A stretch of 64,000 nucleotides of DNA, taken from NCBI RefSeq assembly GCF_017643475.1, contig NZ_JAEPNI010000002.1, positions 1 to 64,000 of the forward strand. The letters are read 5' to 3'. This DNA comes from Maricaulis sp. (GTDB lineage Bacteria; Pseudomonadota; Alphaproteobacteria; Caulobacterales; Maricaulaceae). Below the pieces are notes generated by a model. The model worked only from the letters and a program-made list of their open reading frames with translations. It made no database searches and was not told where the DNA came from. A program made the position numbers and the translations under genes. Within the stretch, counting starts at the first letter, position 1. Each line of letters opens with the position of its first letter. Below are positions 43,445 through 53,776 of this stretch, piece by piece.

Positions 43445-44890
43445 TTAGTCGATCCCCTTGATCGCCATGCGCTCCGGTTCGCGCGCAGCCTGTGTGGCGA
43501 CCGGGTAGGCACAATAGTCAGCAGCGTAGTAAGCGCTCGGACGCAGATTGCCCGACTGGCCTGGCCCGCCGAACGGCATGTTCGAAGCCGCACCACAGGT
43601 CGGACGGTTCCAGTTGACGATGCCGGCACGGCTCTCGACCCAGAAACGCTCCCAAAGGCTCTCATCATCGGAGACAAGGCCAGAGGACAGGCCATAGGCC
43701 GTGTCATTGGCCGCAGCGATGGCGTCATCAAAACTGGAGACGCGAATGACCTGGATGACGGGACCAAAGATCTCCTCGTCCTCCACCTGCACTCCCGTGA
43801 CATCGATAATGCCCGGGCGGATAAAGGCCTCACCGAGATCCATCGGCTCAGCTGCGCGGATCGCGGTGGCACCGGCTTCCAGCAGCTCGTCCTGCGCCTT
43901 GAGCACATTGCGAGCGGCCTGGGCGGACACGAGCGGGCCGATGAAGGGCTGGTCCGCGTCATCCCACTTGCCGATCGTCAGGCGACCGGCAAAGTCGGCG
44001 ATATGATCAACCACGGCCTGACCGAACTCATTGTCCGGAATGATCAGGCGACGGGCGCAGGAACAGCGTTGCCCAGCGGTGATGTAGGAAGAATTGACGG
44101 CGATGCGCGCCGCAGCTTCCGCATCCTTGGCACCCCAGACAACAAGCGGGTTATTGCCGCCCATTTCCAGTGCCAGCTGGACACCGGTGCGACCGGCAAA
44201 TTTCTCGTGGATGAACTTGCCCGTACCCCAGGAGCCGGTGAACAGGACACCATCAAGCTCGGCATTGTCCAGCGAGGCTGCACCGGTTTCACGTGCGCCC
44301 TGGACCAGGTTGAGAACGCCAGCCGGCAAACCGGCAGCTTCCCAGGCCTTGACCATGAATTCTCCGACAGCCGGCGTGACCTCGGATGGTTTGAAGACGA
44401 TCGTATTGCCAGCCAGCAAAGCCGGGATGATATGACCATTGGGCAGGTGCCCCGGGAAGTTGTACGGCCCGAGCACGAACATCACGCCCAGCGGCTTGTG
44501 CGCCATTGCGGCATATCCAAACGCCGTGTCGTTGGAAAACTCGCCTGTACGTTCCTTGTAGGCTGCCTTGGAAATATCGACCTTGCCGATCATGGCACCG
44601 ACTTCGGTGACGCTTTCCCAGCGCGGCTTGCCGGTCTCCCTCGCAATCAGGTCGCCAAGCTCTTCCTTGTGCGCGTCCAGATAGGCCTTGTAGGCATCGA
44701 CCATGGCGACACGTTCCGGATAGAGGCGACGTCCCCATTCCGGAAAGGCTGCGCGGGCCGCCGTAAAGGCTGCATCAACATCGGCCGGGGCCGCGGAGCG
44801 CCCCTCCCAGACCAGGGTGTCGTCTGCGGGACAATGGGACTGAAACAGTTCGCCAGCGCCTTCGCGCCACTCGCCGTTGATGAAGAGCAT
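43445..44890 (-). CDS. astD: N-succinylglutamate 5-semialdehyde dehydrogenase
   Basis: 481 aa NAD-dependent aldehyde dehydrogenase. FVLGPYNFPGHLPNGHIIPA, FTGSWGTGK, the general base Glu in ALEMGGNNPLVVW and the nucleophile Cys in TAGQRCSCARRL are all present. It makes N-succinylglutamate in the ammonia-producing arginine pathway. It starts 4 bp after astA. Confidence 0.95.
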   Translation of the reverse strand: MLFINGEWREGAGELFQSHCPADDTLVWEGRSAAPADVDAAFTAARAAFPEWGRRLYPERVAMVDAYKAYLDAHKEELGDLIARETGKPRWESVTEVGAMIGKVDISKAAYKERTGEFSNDTAFGYAAMAHKPLGVMFVLGPYNFPGHLPNGHIIPALLAGNTIVFKPSEVTPAVGEFMVKAWEAAGLPAGVLNLVQGARETGAASLDNAELDGVLFTGSWGTGKFIHEKFAGRTGVQLALEMGGNNPLVVWGAKDAEAAARIAVNSSYITAGQRCSCARRLIIPDNEFGQAVVDHIADFAGRLTIGKWDDADQPFIGPLVSAQAARNVLKAQDELLEAGATAIRAAEPMDLGEAFIRPGIIDVTGVQVEDEEIFGPVIQVIRVSSFDDAIAAANDTAYGLSSGLVSDDESLWERFWVESRAGIVNWNRPTCGAASNMPFGGPGQSGNLRPSAYYAADYCAYPVATQAAREPERMAIKGID

Positions 44891-44894
44891 GATT

Positions 44895-45911
44895 TTATCC
44901 TTGCTTGCGCCAGAAACGGGCGCGGTCGCCGTCAGTCAGGTTGAGCGCTTCCATGACGTCGTGAGACAGACCAATCACGTCGCCATCCACCACGACATGT
45001 GCCTGGCAGGTGCGGAAGTCGTCGAAACGATCGGTAGAGACAATGCCCGGCACACCGCCAGCCGTGGTGGCCGCTCGGACAGTGACTTCCCGGCTTTCAT
45101 TCAGGGTGCGGATATTCTCGGTCCAGGCCGAGACCAGCGGACCGCCGTCGAAAATGTCGATATAGCGATCATAGTGGAAGCCTTCCCACTCCAACAACCT
45201 GCGCGCACCACCACCATCGCGGTGGGTCTGGCCGATGACGTCACGCGCGCTTTTCGGCAGCAGGTCGACATAGAGAAGGTGTTGCGGCCCCAGATCCAGG
45301 ATGAACTGGTTATCCGTGGCCGCGCTGAGCGCATCGGCCTCGTCGAAATCCATGCGGAAAAAGGGTCGGGAGACGTGGTCGAAGAAGGGTGAGGATCCAT
45401 CCGCCTCGACGACGCCGCGCAGCTCCGCGACGACTTTCTCGCCAAACCGGGGCCGGCCAGCGGCGATCAACAGGTAGCGAGACTGGGCGACCAGGCGCCC
45501 TGCCCCTGAGCCGCGCCCGGCCTCCGAGACAAACAGGGTGCCGACCTCGGTCGCGCCGGCAAAGTCATTGACCAGCAGGAGTGCATCCATGTCGAAACGG
45601 CGGTCCGCCTCACTGGAGTGTTGGGCAAGCGTGATGATCTTGAAATCCCAATAGGGTTTGGACACGCCGATCATCGCCTTGACCGCGGAACAGCCAACGA
45701 TCTGGCCACTCTCGGTGTCCTCCAGCATCAGCTGATAGACATCCTCGGTCTGCTCCGTGCCAGGCAGACCGAAGGCCTTTTCCGACTTGATCAGTTTTTC
45801 TTCCAGCGCTTCCGGCGGCAGAGCCAGGCTCGTGAAACCGGTACCGGCCTCAGCAGCCAGCTTGATCAGCGCATCGATGTCGGAGCGTTTGCCCGCGCGT
45901 ACGATCAGCAT
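44895..45911 (-). CDS. astA: Arginine N-succinyltransferase
   Basis: 338 aa, normal length. It commits arginine to the AST pathway using succinyl-CoA. Family features are MLIVRAGKRSDIDALIKLA at the start, EVGTLFVSEAGRGSGAGRL, FFRMDFDEADALSA and FDGGPLVSA. CAGGGG lies 5 nt upstream of the ATG. Between the M20 hydrolase gene and astD in the operon. Confidence 0.95.
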   Translation of the reverse strand: MLIVRAGKRSDIDALIKLAAEAGTGFTSLALPPEALEEKLIKSEKAFGLPGTEQTEDVYQLMLEDTESGQIVGCSAVKAMIGVSKPYWDFKIITLAQHSSEADRRFDMDALLLVNDFAGATEVGTLFVSEAGRGSGAGRLVAQSRYLLIAAGRPRFGEKVVAELRGVVEADGSSPFFDHVSRPFFRMDFDEADALSAATDNQFILDLGPQHLLYVDLLPKSARDVIGQTHRDGGGARRLLEWEGFHYDRYIDIFDGGPLVSAWTENIRTLNESREVTVRAATTAGGVPGIVSTDRFDDFRTCQAHVVVDGDVIGLSHDVMEALNLTDGDRARFWRKQG

Positions 45912-45924
45912 GTCTTCCCCTGTG

Positions 45925-47193
45925 TCAGGCCTGGCTTGTTTTCGCCAGTGCTCTTGCTTGTTTGGCGTCGAACTCGCCGCGCGCGAATTTCATCAGCAAA
46001 ACGGCTGACAGTTTCGCCCGCTCGGCAAAGCTCGACAGTTTGACGATCTCGCGATCGGAATGGATATCGGCACCGCGCACGCCCAGCGTATCCACATTGG
46101 GACAGCCTGCAGCCCACAGATTATTGCCTTCACAGACACCGCCCGTGTCCTGCCAGCGAATGTCCAGGCCCAGCGCGCCGCCAGCGGCCTTGGTCCATTC
46201 GAACATCTTGGCATTCGCTGGGGACATCGGCTTGGGCGGGCGTGTGAACCCCCCATGCAGCTCGGCTTCGATACCATCGCGCACGCGGATCTCGTCGAGC
46301 AGGCGTTCAAGCTCGGCCTCGACCCAGATGCGGTCGTTTTCCTGGCCAACACGGATGTTGAACCGGGCCACGGCATTGTCCGGCACGACATTGGGCGGGC
46401 CACCGCCATCAATCTTGGCCATGTTGAACGTCACGCCCTCACGGCGGCCATTGAGCTCGTCCAGGCCCAGCCCGAACTGACAGGCTGCGACCAGCGCATT
46501 TCGACCCAGATGGTGCTCACGGCCAGCGTGAGCCGCCTTGCCGGAAACCTTCAGCGACCAGTTGCCGGATCCCTTGCGAGCGCCCGCCAGCGAACCATCA
46601 GCCAGGGCCGGCTCATAGGTCATGCCGATATCGGCACCCGTGGCCAGGTCCGCCAGGATCGGTGCAGAACCCAGCGACCCGATCTCCTCGTCTGGTGAGA
46701 TCAGCACATCCACGCCGATCTCGTCCTTCCAGGGGCTGCGCTCGAGTGCCAGAAGTCCGTGCAGCATCACCAGGATGCCGCCCTTCATGTCGGCGACGCC
46801 GGGTCCGTTGAGCGTGTCGTCATCCCAGTAGGTACAGGTCTGGAAATGACTGTCCTTGGGGAAAACCGTATCGTGGTGTCCCGTCATGACAATGCGGATC
46901 GGCGCCTGGGGGCGGATGCGGCAATGGAAGGACGGGGTGTATTCCTGCTCGACCACCTGGCCATCTGGCAGCACGGCCTTGGAAGGCGGGAGTTCAACGG
47001 CGGAGATCTCTCCACCCAGCTCGGCAAACGCTTCGCCCAGCTTGCCTCGCATCAGTTCAAGGCCCTCCGGGTTCTTGCTGCCGGAATTGATCGACGCCCA
47101 GTCCTTGACGGTCTCGATCATGTGGTCTGCGCGGCTGTCGATCCAATCGAGGACCGCGCGCTCTTCTGCATTGAGTTCGACGTTTTTCAGCAT
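45925..47193 (-). CDS. M20 family hydrolase in the ast operon, candidate desuccinylase
   Basis: 422 aa, cytoplasmic. M20 metal site: MTGHHDTVFP, GPGVADMKGGILVML, ISPDEEIGS and the final His in RGADIHSDRE. It also has a dimerisation lid domain (GKAAHAGREHHLGRNALVAA). Related to acetylornithine deacetylase, DapE and carboxypeptidase G2. It lies 13 bp upstream of astA, while no astE is present in the operon, so it may remove the succinyl group from succinylglutamate. That is inference. Confidence 0.85.
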   Translation of the reverse strand: MLKNVELNAEERAVLDWIDSRADHMIETVKDWASINSGSKNPEGLELMRGKLGEAFAELGGEISAVELPPSKAVLPDGQVVEQEYTPSFHCRIRPQAPIRIVMTGHHDTVFPKDSHFQTCTYWDDDTLNGPGVADMKGGILVMLHGLLALERSPWKDEIGVDVLISPDEEIGSLGSAPILADLATGADIGMTYEPALADGSLAGARKGSGNWSLKVSGKAAHAGREHHLGRNALVAACQFGLGLDELNGRREGVTFNMAKIDGGGPPNVVPDNAVARFNIRVGQENDRIWVEAELERLLDEIRVRDGIEAELHGGFTRPPKPMSPANAKMFEWTKAAGGALGLDIRWQDTGGVCEGNNLWAAGCPNVDTLGVRGADIHSDREIVKLSSFAERAKLSAVLLMKFARGEFDAKQARALAKTSQA

Positions 47194-47267
47194 CTAGCTG
47201 TGATAGCCGTTTAAACGCGGACGTCTACCCCCGCGGCCGCCAAGCCGCGGGGATTAACTGCATAAGA

Positions 47268-48554
47268 CTACGCGTGCTCGAGGGCCTGTTTGAGATCGGC
47301 GATCAGATCATCCGGATTCTCGATACCGACAGAGATACGGACCAGGCCGTCTGAGAAGCCCTGGCGACGGCGCAGCTCAGGGTCAACACCCCGGTGAGTC
47401 GTCGAGCCCGGGTGACAGATCAGAGTCTCGGTTCCGCCGAGGCTGACAGCCAGCTTCATCACCTGGAGAGCGTTGAGCATGCGGAACGCCGCCGCTTCGT
47501 CAGGCAGGTCGAAAGCAAAGGTGGAACCGGCAAAGTCGCACTGTTCGGCATAGACCCGTGCCTCGCGGCTGCCCTCTTCCTGGAAGCCCAGATAGCGGAC
47601 ACGATCGACCTTGGGATGCTCACGCAGGAATTCCGCAACCTTGCGAGCACCGGCAGCCGCCGCTTCCATGCGGATTTTCACGGTTTCCAGGGAACGCAGC
47701 AGCATCCAGCAGGTGTGAGCATCCAGATTGGTGCCCAGATAACCACGCAGACCACGCACCTTGGCCATGGCTTCCGGCTCACCAAGGGCAGCACCGGCAA
47801 TCAGGTCACTGTGACCGCCGACATATTTGGTGAGGGAATAGACCAGAACATCAGCACCCAGCGTCAGCGGGGACTTGTTGACCGGCCCAAGGAACGTGTT
47901 GTCGACCACGATTTTGGGGCGTGTGCCCTGGGCTTCACCGATCATGTCGGCGACGCGGCCCAATGCGCCAAGATCGACCAGGTCATTGGTCGGGTTGGTT
48001 GGCGTCTCGCAATATATGACCGAAACCTCGCCCAAACTCATGGCTTCGTCGGCGGCTGCGCGGATCGCGTCTTCCTCGGCGCCAGAATCAAAGTCGACGG
48101 ACTTGATGCCGTAATTCGGCAGGAACTTACGGATCAGGCTTTCCGTACCACCATAAAGCGGTGTGGATTGCAGGATCACGGAACCGGCATGCGCCAGTGC
48201 CATCAGCGTGGTGGAGATCGCGGCCATGCCCGAAGAGAAGACACAGGCATCATCGGCACCATCAAAGATGGCGAGACGGTCCTCCAGGACTTCCATGTTC
48301 GGGTTATTGAAACGCGAATACATCAGACCCGCGGCATCCGGATCACCTTCCTCGGCCTGGCCCAGGGTGACACGGAAGAAGGCTGCGCCCTCCTCAGCCG
48401 TCGCAAAGGCAAAGGTCGAGGTCAGGAAGACCGGCGGCTTGATCGACATCTCGGAGAGCTTCGGATCAAATCCATAGCTCATCATCTGGGTTTCAGGGGA
48501 CAGGACGTGCCCAGCAACGTCCTTCTTGCGGTATGGTTTGTCCGGCTTGCTCAC
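47268..48554 (-). CDS. Cystathionine gamma-synthase/gamma-lyase family PLP enzyme
   Basis: 428 aa. The GTG at 48554 follows GGAGG ideally. Fold type I gamma-family: YSRFNNPNMEVLEDRLA, SSGMAAIST (PLP phosphate), ETPTNPTNDLVDL, the Asp in IVVDNTFLG, and the PLP Lys in VYSLTKYVGGHSDLIAG. The C terminus has LAVSLGGTETLICHPGSTTH. Could be cystathionine gamma-synthase, O-succinylhomoserine sulfhydrylase or methionine gamma-lyase; the sequence alone does not decide. The leader carries alternative hairpins. Confidence 0.88.
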   Translation of the reverse strand: MSKPDKPYRKKDVAGHVLSPETQMMSYGFDPKLSEMSIKPPVFLTSTFAFATAEEGAAFFRVTLGQAEEGDPDAAGLMYSRFNNPNMEVLEDRLAIFDGADDACVFSSGMAAISTTLMALAHAGSVILQSTPLYGGTESLIRKFLPNYGIKSVDFDSGAEEDAIRAAADEAMSLGEVSVIYCETPTNPTNDLVDLGALGRVADMIGEAQGTRPKIVVDNTFLGPVNKSPLTLGADVLVYSLTKYVGGHSDLIAGAALGEPEAMAKVRGLRGYLGTNLDAHTCWMLLRSLETVKIRMEAAAAGARKVAEFLREHPKVDRVRYLGFQEEGSREARVYAEQCDFAGSTFAFDLPDEAAAFRMLNALQVMKLAVSLGGTETLICHPGSTTHRGVDPELRRRQGFSDGLVRISVGIENPDDLIADLKQALEHA

Positions 48555-48600
48555 AGCCTCTCCTCCAGGTTCTGTCGGCCTTCTGAAAAGACCGTGGAGA

Positions 48601-48630
48601 GGATTTGAACCGCTCAAATCCAGCGGTCAA
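48601..48630 (-). promoter_or_regulatory. Mutually exclusive hairpins in the leader of the PLP enzyme gene
   Basis: On the minus strand, TTGACCGCT can pair with AGCGGTTCAA (48605-48630, one bulge), or GGATTTGA can pair with TCAAATCC (48601-48621, perfect 8-bp arms). The two use overlapping bases and cannot coexist. The second is also a DNA palindrome suited to a dimeric regulator. It lies about 50-75 nt before the GTG. Confidence 0.45.
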
Positions 48631-48702
48631 GGCCATACTCAGCAGCGCGAAAAATGTAACTTGATCGACCCGAAAACCGGTCGATTTGAGCACGTTTATT
48701 CC

Positions 48703-48737
48703 AAAAAAGAACGGCCCGGCGAAATGCCGAGCCGTTC
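48703..48737 (-). terminator. Intrinsic terminator of the ompA-like gene
   Basis: Minus-strand stem GAACGGCTCGGC/GCCGGGCCGTTC (12 positions, one mismatch) with a 5-nt loop, followed directly by six U. It begins 22 bp past the gene's stop. Confidence 0.85.
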
Positions 48738-48758
48738 TCTTGAATTCGCGTTCGACGA

Positions 48759-49838
<1,080 letters not shown>

Positions 49839-49878
49839 TCCCCCTCCGGAGGCTCTGCCTCCTTGGTGTGACTGACCA

Positions 49879-49898
49879 AATTCGATCCATATCGAATT
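49879..49898. promoter_or_regulatory. Palindrome upstream of the ompA-like gene
   Basis: AATTCGAT-CCAT-ATCGAATT, perfect 8-bp arms, 41 bp before the ATG. Either an operator or a leader hairpin. Confidence 0.45.
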
Positions 49899-50085
49899 AC
49901 GCAGAATCGTCCCCTGCGGACAATTCCTAAAAATTCACTACATCAAATACCGGGTTGAGGCCATAGCTCATCGCGTCAAAACACGTATTTGGTGCAAAAA
50001 AATCGGTCCGTTGCTCCAGAGTGACACTTACACACGCTGACCACCGCCAGAGCTTTGATGTTTAGGTGTATTTGTTCCGCAAGAC

Positions 50086-51684
50086 CTATTCGAGCGCTAT
50101 CGCGAGATTTTCCTGCAACTCCACCAGTTCGGATCGGGTCGGCTGATAGCCGTCCAACGCCGCCTGATACGCCGTGACCAGACGCGTGTCGCGCCCGTAA
50201 AGGTCGTTGAGATACCGCACATCGCCGTTCTCGTCCCCGACAACTGTCCAATAGGCGATATGAACACGAATGCGTTCGTCGAGCCAGACGACGGTGGGCG
50301 TATTGCCCTGCACTACCTGGGAAATACGCTCCTCATCATAGCCATCCTGTCCAGCCAATATCCAGCGCGCAAGCTCCAGCGGATCATCCACGCGAATACA
50401 CCCGGCGGAGAAATCCCGACGGGTCCGCACAAACTGGTCCCGCTCGGTCGTGTCATGGATGTAGACATTGTGGCGATTGGGGAAGATGAACTTGACCTCT
50501 CCCATGGGATTGGTCGGACCAGGGGCTTGCGACAGACGATAGGGCCAGGATCGCCCCCATTGCGACCAGTCTATTTCCCAAGGTTGTATCGCGCTGCCCG
50601 CGGAATCGAAAATGCGAAACCCGTAATAGTCGACGACATTCGGATTGCGACGAATCGAACGGAAGCGCGAGCGAGCAGACCCGGTTGGCACGCCCCACCA
50701 GGGATTGAAGACCAGGTATTCCATTTCGTCGGAGAATTCCGGCGTTGAACTGGCCGTGCGCCCAACCATTACCTCATGCGTACGCACGAGTTCGCCGTCT
50801 TCCCACGCCTCCAGACGATAGTCGGCGATATTCACCCAGATATGCTTGCGTCCCAGATCGCGCTCGCGCCAACGCCGCTGTTCCAGATTGGCGCGCAGTT
50901 GCGACAGGCGATCAAGAGGACTGATATTGAGTTGGCGCAGCGTATTGCGATCCATTCGGCCGCTCGGCGCCAGATTGACCCGTCCCTGGAAACGCCGAAC
51001 AGCGGTCTCCAGTCGTGGCCCGTAGGGGGCACCATCCTCCCAGTCGGACCGATAAAGGCCTTCCGCTGCCAGGCGCGCGCGCAATTGCTCGACACGCGGC
51101 CCCGTCGCCCCGGGCTCCAGTGCCCCGCCCTCGAACTCGATTTCCGGCCAGATCGGCTGCAGCGCCATCATGCGCAACATTTCCCGACGCAGGATTTCAT
51201 AATCCCGGACCCGCGGCGCAAACCCATCCAGGGCCGCGGCGACATCTCCGTTGGCCAGGGCCTCACTCAGAGCGGCAATAATCGTGTTGCGCTCCTCGTT
51301 GGAAAGGTCACGAACAGCATGTGTTTCTTGGTCGATCAGCCCGAAACGCAACCAACCGCCATATTGCAGGAATGCGTGCTGCGCCAACGCCTGTCGGCTC
51401 TCCAGCGCTTCCTGCGGATTGGCGATACGAAAAGCGAGGTGGTCCAGCGAGGGCAGGCCGTGACTGGGGGCCTCGAACAGCGTTGTGACGATCGAATCAA
51501 GATCGGCCGCATCCCACAGCTCAAGCGCGGGCTGAGGCAGAAGCGGCACTTCGGGCTCGGCTTCTTCGACGACACCGTCGGATTGAAGCACACCAATGGA
51601 ATCAGGATCCTCCTCTGGGTCCTGCGCAAAAGCGCCCGCACCCAGAGCGATGGAAAGCGCTATCCCCAGCAAATGCTTCACCAC
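50086..51684 (-). CDS. L,D-transpeptidase, YcbB/LdtD-like
   Basis: 532 aa. Signal peptide (LLGIALSIALGAGAFA), a scaffold domain, a peptidoglycan-binding PG_binding_1 motif (GATGPRVEQLRARLAAEGLY, RLETAVRRFQGRVNL), then the YkuD catalytic domain. The catalytic site is NVYIHDTTERDQF and FSAGCIRVDD with Cys429. It makes 3-3 cross-links in the cell wall or attaches proteins to it. Lies upstream of the ompA-like gene on the same strand, separated by about 250 bp. Confidence 0.92.
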   Translation of the reverse strand: MVKHLLGIALSIALGAGAFAQDPEEDPDSIGVLQSDGVVEEAEPEVPLLPQPALELWDAADLDSIVTTLFEAPSHGLPSLDHLAFRIANPQEALESRQALAQHAFLQYGGWLRFGLIDQETHAVRDLSNEERNTIIAALSEALANGDVAAALDGFAPRVRDYEILRREMLRMMALQPIWPEIEFEGGALEPGATGPRVEQLRARLAAEGLYRSDWEDGAPYGPRLETAVRRFQGRVNLAPSGRMDRNTLRQLNISPLDRLSQLRANLEQRRWRERDLGRKHIWVNIADYRLEAWEDGELVRTHEVMVGRTASSTPEFSDEMEYLVFNPWWGVPTGSARSRFRSIRRNPNVVDYYGFRIFDSAGSAIQPWEIDWSQWGRSWPYRLSQAPGPTNPMGEVKFIFPNRHNVYIHDTTERDQFVRTRRDFSAGCIRVDDPLELARWILAGQDGYDEERISQVVQGNTPTVVWLDERIRVHIAYWTVVGDENGDVRYLNDLYGRDTRLVTAYQAALDGYQPTRSELVELQENLAIALE

Positions 51685-51764
51685 ACGACTCCGTACAAGT
51701 TACCGGGAGATTAACCACTCCGGCCAGTCAGGTGAAGCGGTTTTCACTCACAAGTTGAGATAGT

Positions 51765-53636
51765 TTATTCTTTCGGCGCAGGTTCTTGATTATCCGAACG
51801 TTCCCGCTCTTCCTCATCCTGCGCCATCAACTCGGCAAACTCGTCAGCGCGGCTCTTGGCGCGGGCGATGTAAGTCGGGTTGGAAAATACGTCTAGCTCT
51901 GCATCCCAGACTTCCATCAGGTGGCGCAGCCCCGCGGTGTCATGCTCGTCAAACGCCCTCGCCTTGCGATCGGCATCATCTTCACTGTGCCCGAGCTCAA
52001 TCAGCGCGGATTTGGCCATTGCCACTGAGGAGCCGAACATCTCGCGAAAGGCGGTATCCGCCCCGGCTGCACACAGGCGACAGACATGATCGCGATCTGC
52101 CGCGCGTGCCAGGATGCGAACCTGCGGATAACGACGGCGCACAAAGTCAACCAGTTCAACCGCGCGATCACGGCCGTCAATCGCGACGATGAAGAGTTTT
52201 GCATTGGCGATACCGGCTGCAACCAGCATGTCCGGACGCACCGCGTCACCGTAATAGACATCAATTCCGAACTTGCGTAGCGAATCGATGTGCTCGGCGG
52301 AAGAATCAAGGACGACGGGCCGATGGCCGGTCATCACCAGCATGCGCTGCACGATCTGCCCAAACCGGCCCATGCCGGCGATAATCACACTCCCCGTCTC
52401 CTCGATTTTGTCATGTGAGCGATCCGTCCCCTCACCCAGACGCACCCGGGGCGCGACAAGGTGTTCATAGGACAAGAGCAGAGCCGGGGTCGCCAGCATG
52501 GACAACGCAACAACCAGTGAGGTGAAGGCAGCGATCTCTGCTGGCAGGACGTGGGAGCTGACGGCGAAAGTCAGCAGGACAAAGGCGAACTCGCCAGCCT
52601 GGGCCAGCGACATGGAAAACAGCCAGCGCTCCCGCTTGCGCAGCCCGAAACCGGTCCCCAGCAGCCACAAGACTATGCCCTTGAGCAGTATGAGCGCCAC
52701 CGCGCCTGAAACAATCTGCACGGGCTGGGCTGCCAGCAAATCAAAATCAATCCCGGCTCCAACCGTGATGAAGAACACGCCGAGCAGCAGCCCCTTGAAC
52801 GAGGCAAGGTCACTTTCCAGCTCGTGCCGGTATTCACTGTCAGCCAGGACCACGCCGGCCAGGAAAGTCCCGAGCGCGGGTGACAGGCCTACATAGCTCA
52901 TCAACATGGCGATGAGGATGACGAGCAAGAGCGCGGAGCCCAGAAAAAGTTCTCGCAGGCCGGTTCGGGCGATGATCCGAAAGGCCGGACGCGTCAGATA
53001 ACGACCAACCAGAATGACCACGGCCACCGCAGACAATGTCAGTACGGCCTGTGCCCAGGCGGGATAGTCCGCAATCAGGCTGGCGGTTGCATGACCACTG
53101 CCTGACGCGCTTTCCCCGGCACCGCCAATGGCCAGGAAAGGCAGGAGCGCCAGGATCGGGATAACCGCGATGTCCTGGAACAGGAGCACGCCAAAGGCCG
53201 ACTGCCCGCCCTCACTGCGAAGCCACTTCTTCTCGCCAAGCGTCTGCAGGACAATTGCTGTCGAGGAGAGCGCCAGGATCAGGCCCAGTGCCGACGCGGT
53301 GGCGACCGGTTGCCCAAACAGGTAGAGACCGCCGGCGATTACGCTGGCTGTCACCAGAACCTGTGCCCCGCCCAGACCGAACAGGCGCGAACGCATCGAC
53401 CAGAGCAGACCCGGCTGCAATTCCAGCCCGATCAGGAACAGCATCATTACAACGCCAAACTCGGCGAAATGCTGCACGGTCTCATGATCCGACCCGACCT
53501 GTTCCAGCAGCGGAGCAATGAGAATGCCCGCAACCAAATAGCCCAGCACAGAGCCCAGCCCCAGCCGGTGTGCCAGCGGCACGGCGACCGCGCCGGCGCC
53601 CAGATAGATGGCGGCCTGTAGCAGGAATTCATTCAT
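51765..53636 (-). CDS. Monovalent cation:proton antiporter, KefB/KefC-like (CPA2)
   Basis: 623 aa. About 12 membrane segments in residues 1-380 (FGVVMMLFLIGLELQPGLLW is a CPA2 hallmark), then a TrkA-N/RCK domain with VIIAGMGRFGQIVQRML and a conserved pattern to residue 540, then an acidic tail. Probably a K+/H+ antiporter. Divergent from a gamma-glutamyl-type ligase gene, which recalls the glutathione control of Kef systems. That link is inference. Confidence 0.92.
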   Translation of the reverse strand: MNEFLLQAAIYLGAGAVAVPLAHRLGLGSVLGYLVAGILIAPLLEQVGSDHETVQHFAEFGVVMMLFLIGLELQPGLLWSMRSRLFGLGGAQVLVTASVIAGGLYLFGQPVATASALGLILALSSTAIVLQTLGEKKWLRSEGGQSAFGVLLFQDIAVIPILALLPFLAIGGAGESASGSGHATASLIADYPAWAQAVLTLSAVAVVILVGRYLTRPAFRIIARTGLRELFLGSALLLVILIAMLMSYVGLSPALGTFLAGVVLADSEYRHELESDLASFKGLLLGVFFITVGAGIDFDLLAAQPVQIVSGAVALILLKGIVLWLLGTGFGLRKRERWLFSMSLAQAGEFAFVLLTFAVSSHVLPAEIAAFTSLVVALSMLATPALLLSYEHLVAPRVRLGEGTDRSHDKIEETGSVIIAGMGRFGQIVQRMLVMTGHRPVVLDSSAEHIDSLRKFGIDVYYGDAVRPDMLVAAGIANAKLFIVAIDGRDRAVELVDFVRRRYPQVRILARAADRDHVCRLCAAGADTAFREMFGSSVAMAKSALIELGHSEDDADRKARAFDEHDTAGLRHLMEVWDAELDVFSNPTYIARAKSRADEFAELMAQDEEERERSDNQEPAPKE

Positions 53637-53776
53637 CGATTTGCGGACCTGTCCTTATGCAAACCCGTGTAGCCCCATTCGCCCTGCCAGCGCCACAGCC
53701 AGAAAGCGCCCGGGCCAATTGGTCGCATCGTGTTGCCCGGCGAAGCTGAAATACCCTTAAATAAAGAGAGACTATT

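Noticed and set aside
48555-48700. SAM-II riboswitch upstream of the PLP gamma-family enzyme
   Set aside because: The location is right, but I could not find the pseudoknot layout or the conserved GCTAAA-type segment. I report only the competing hairpins.
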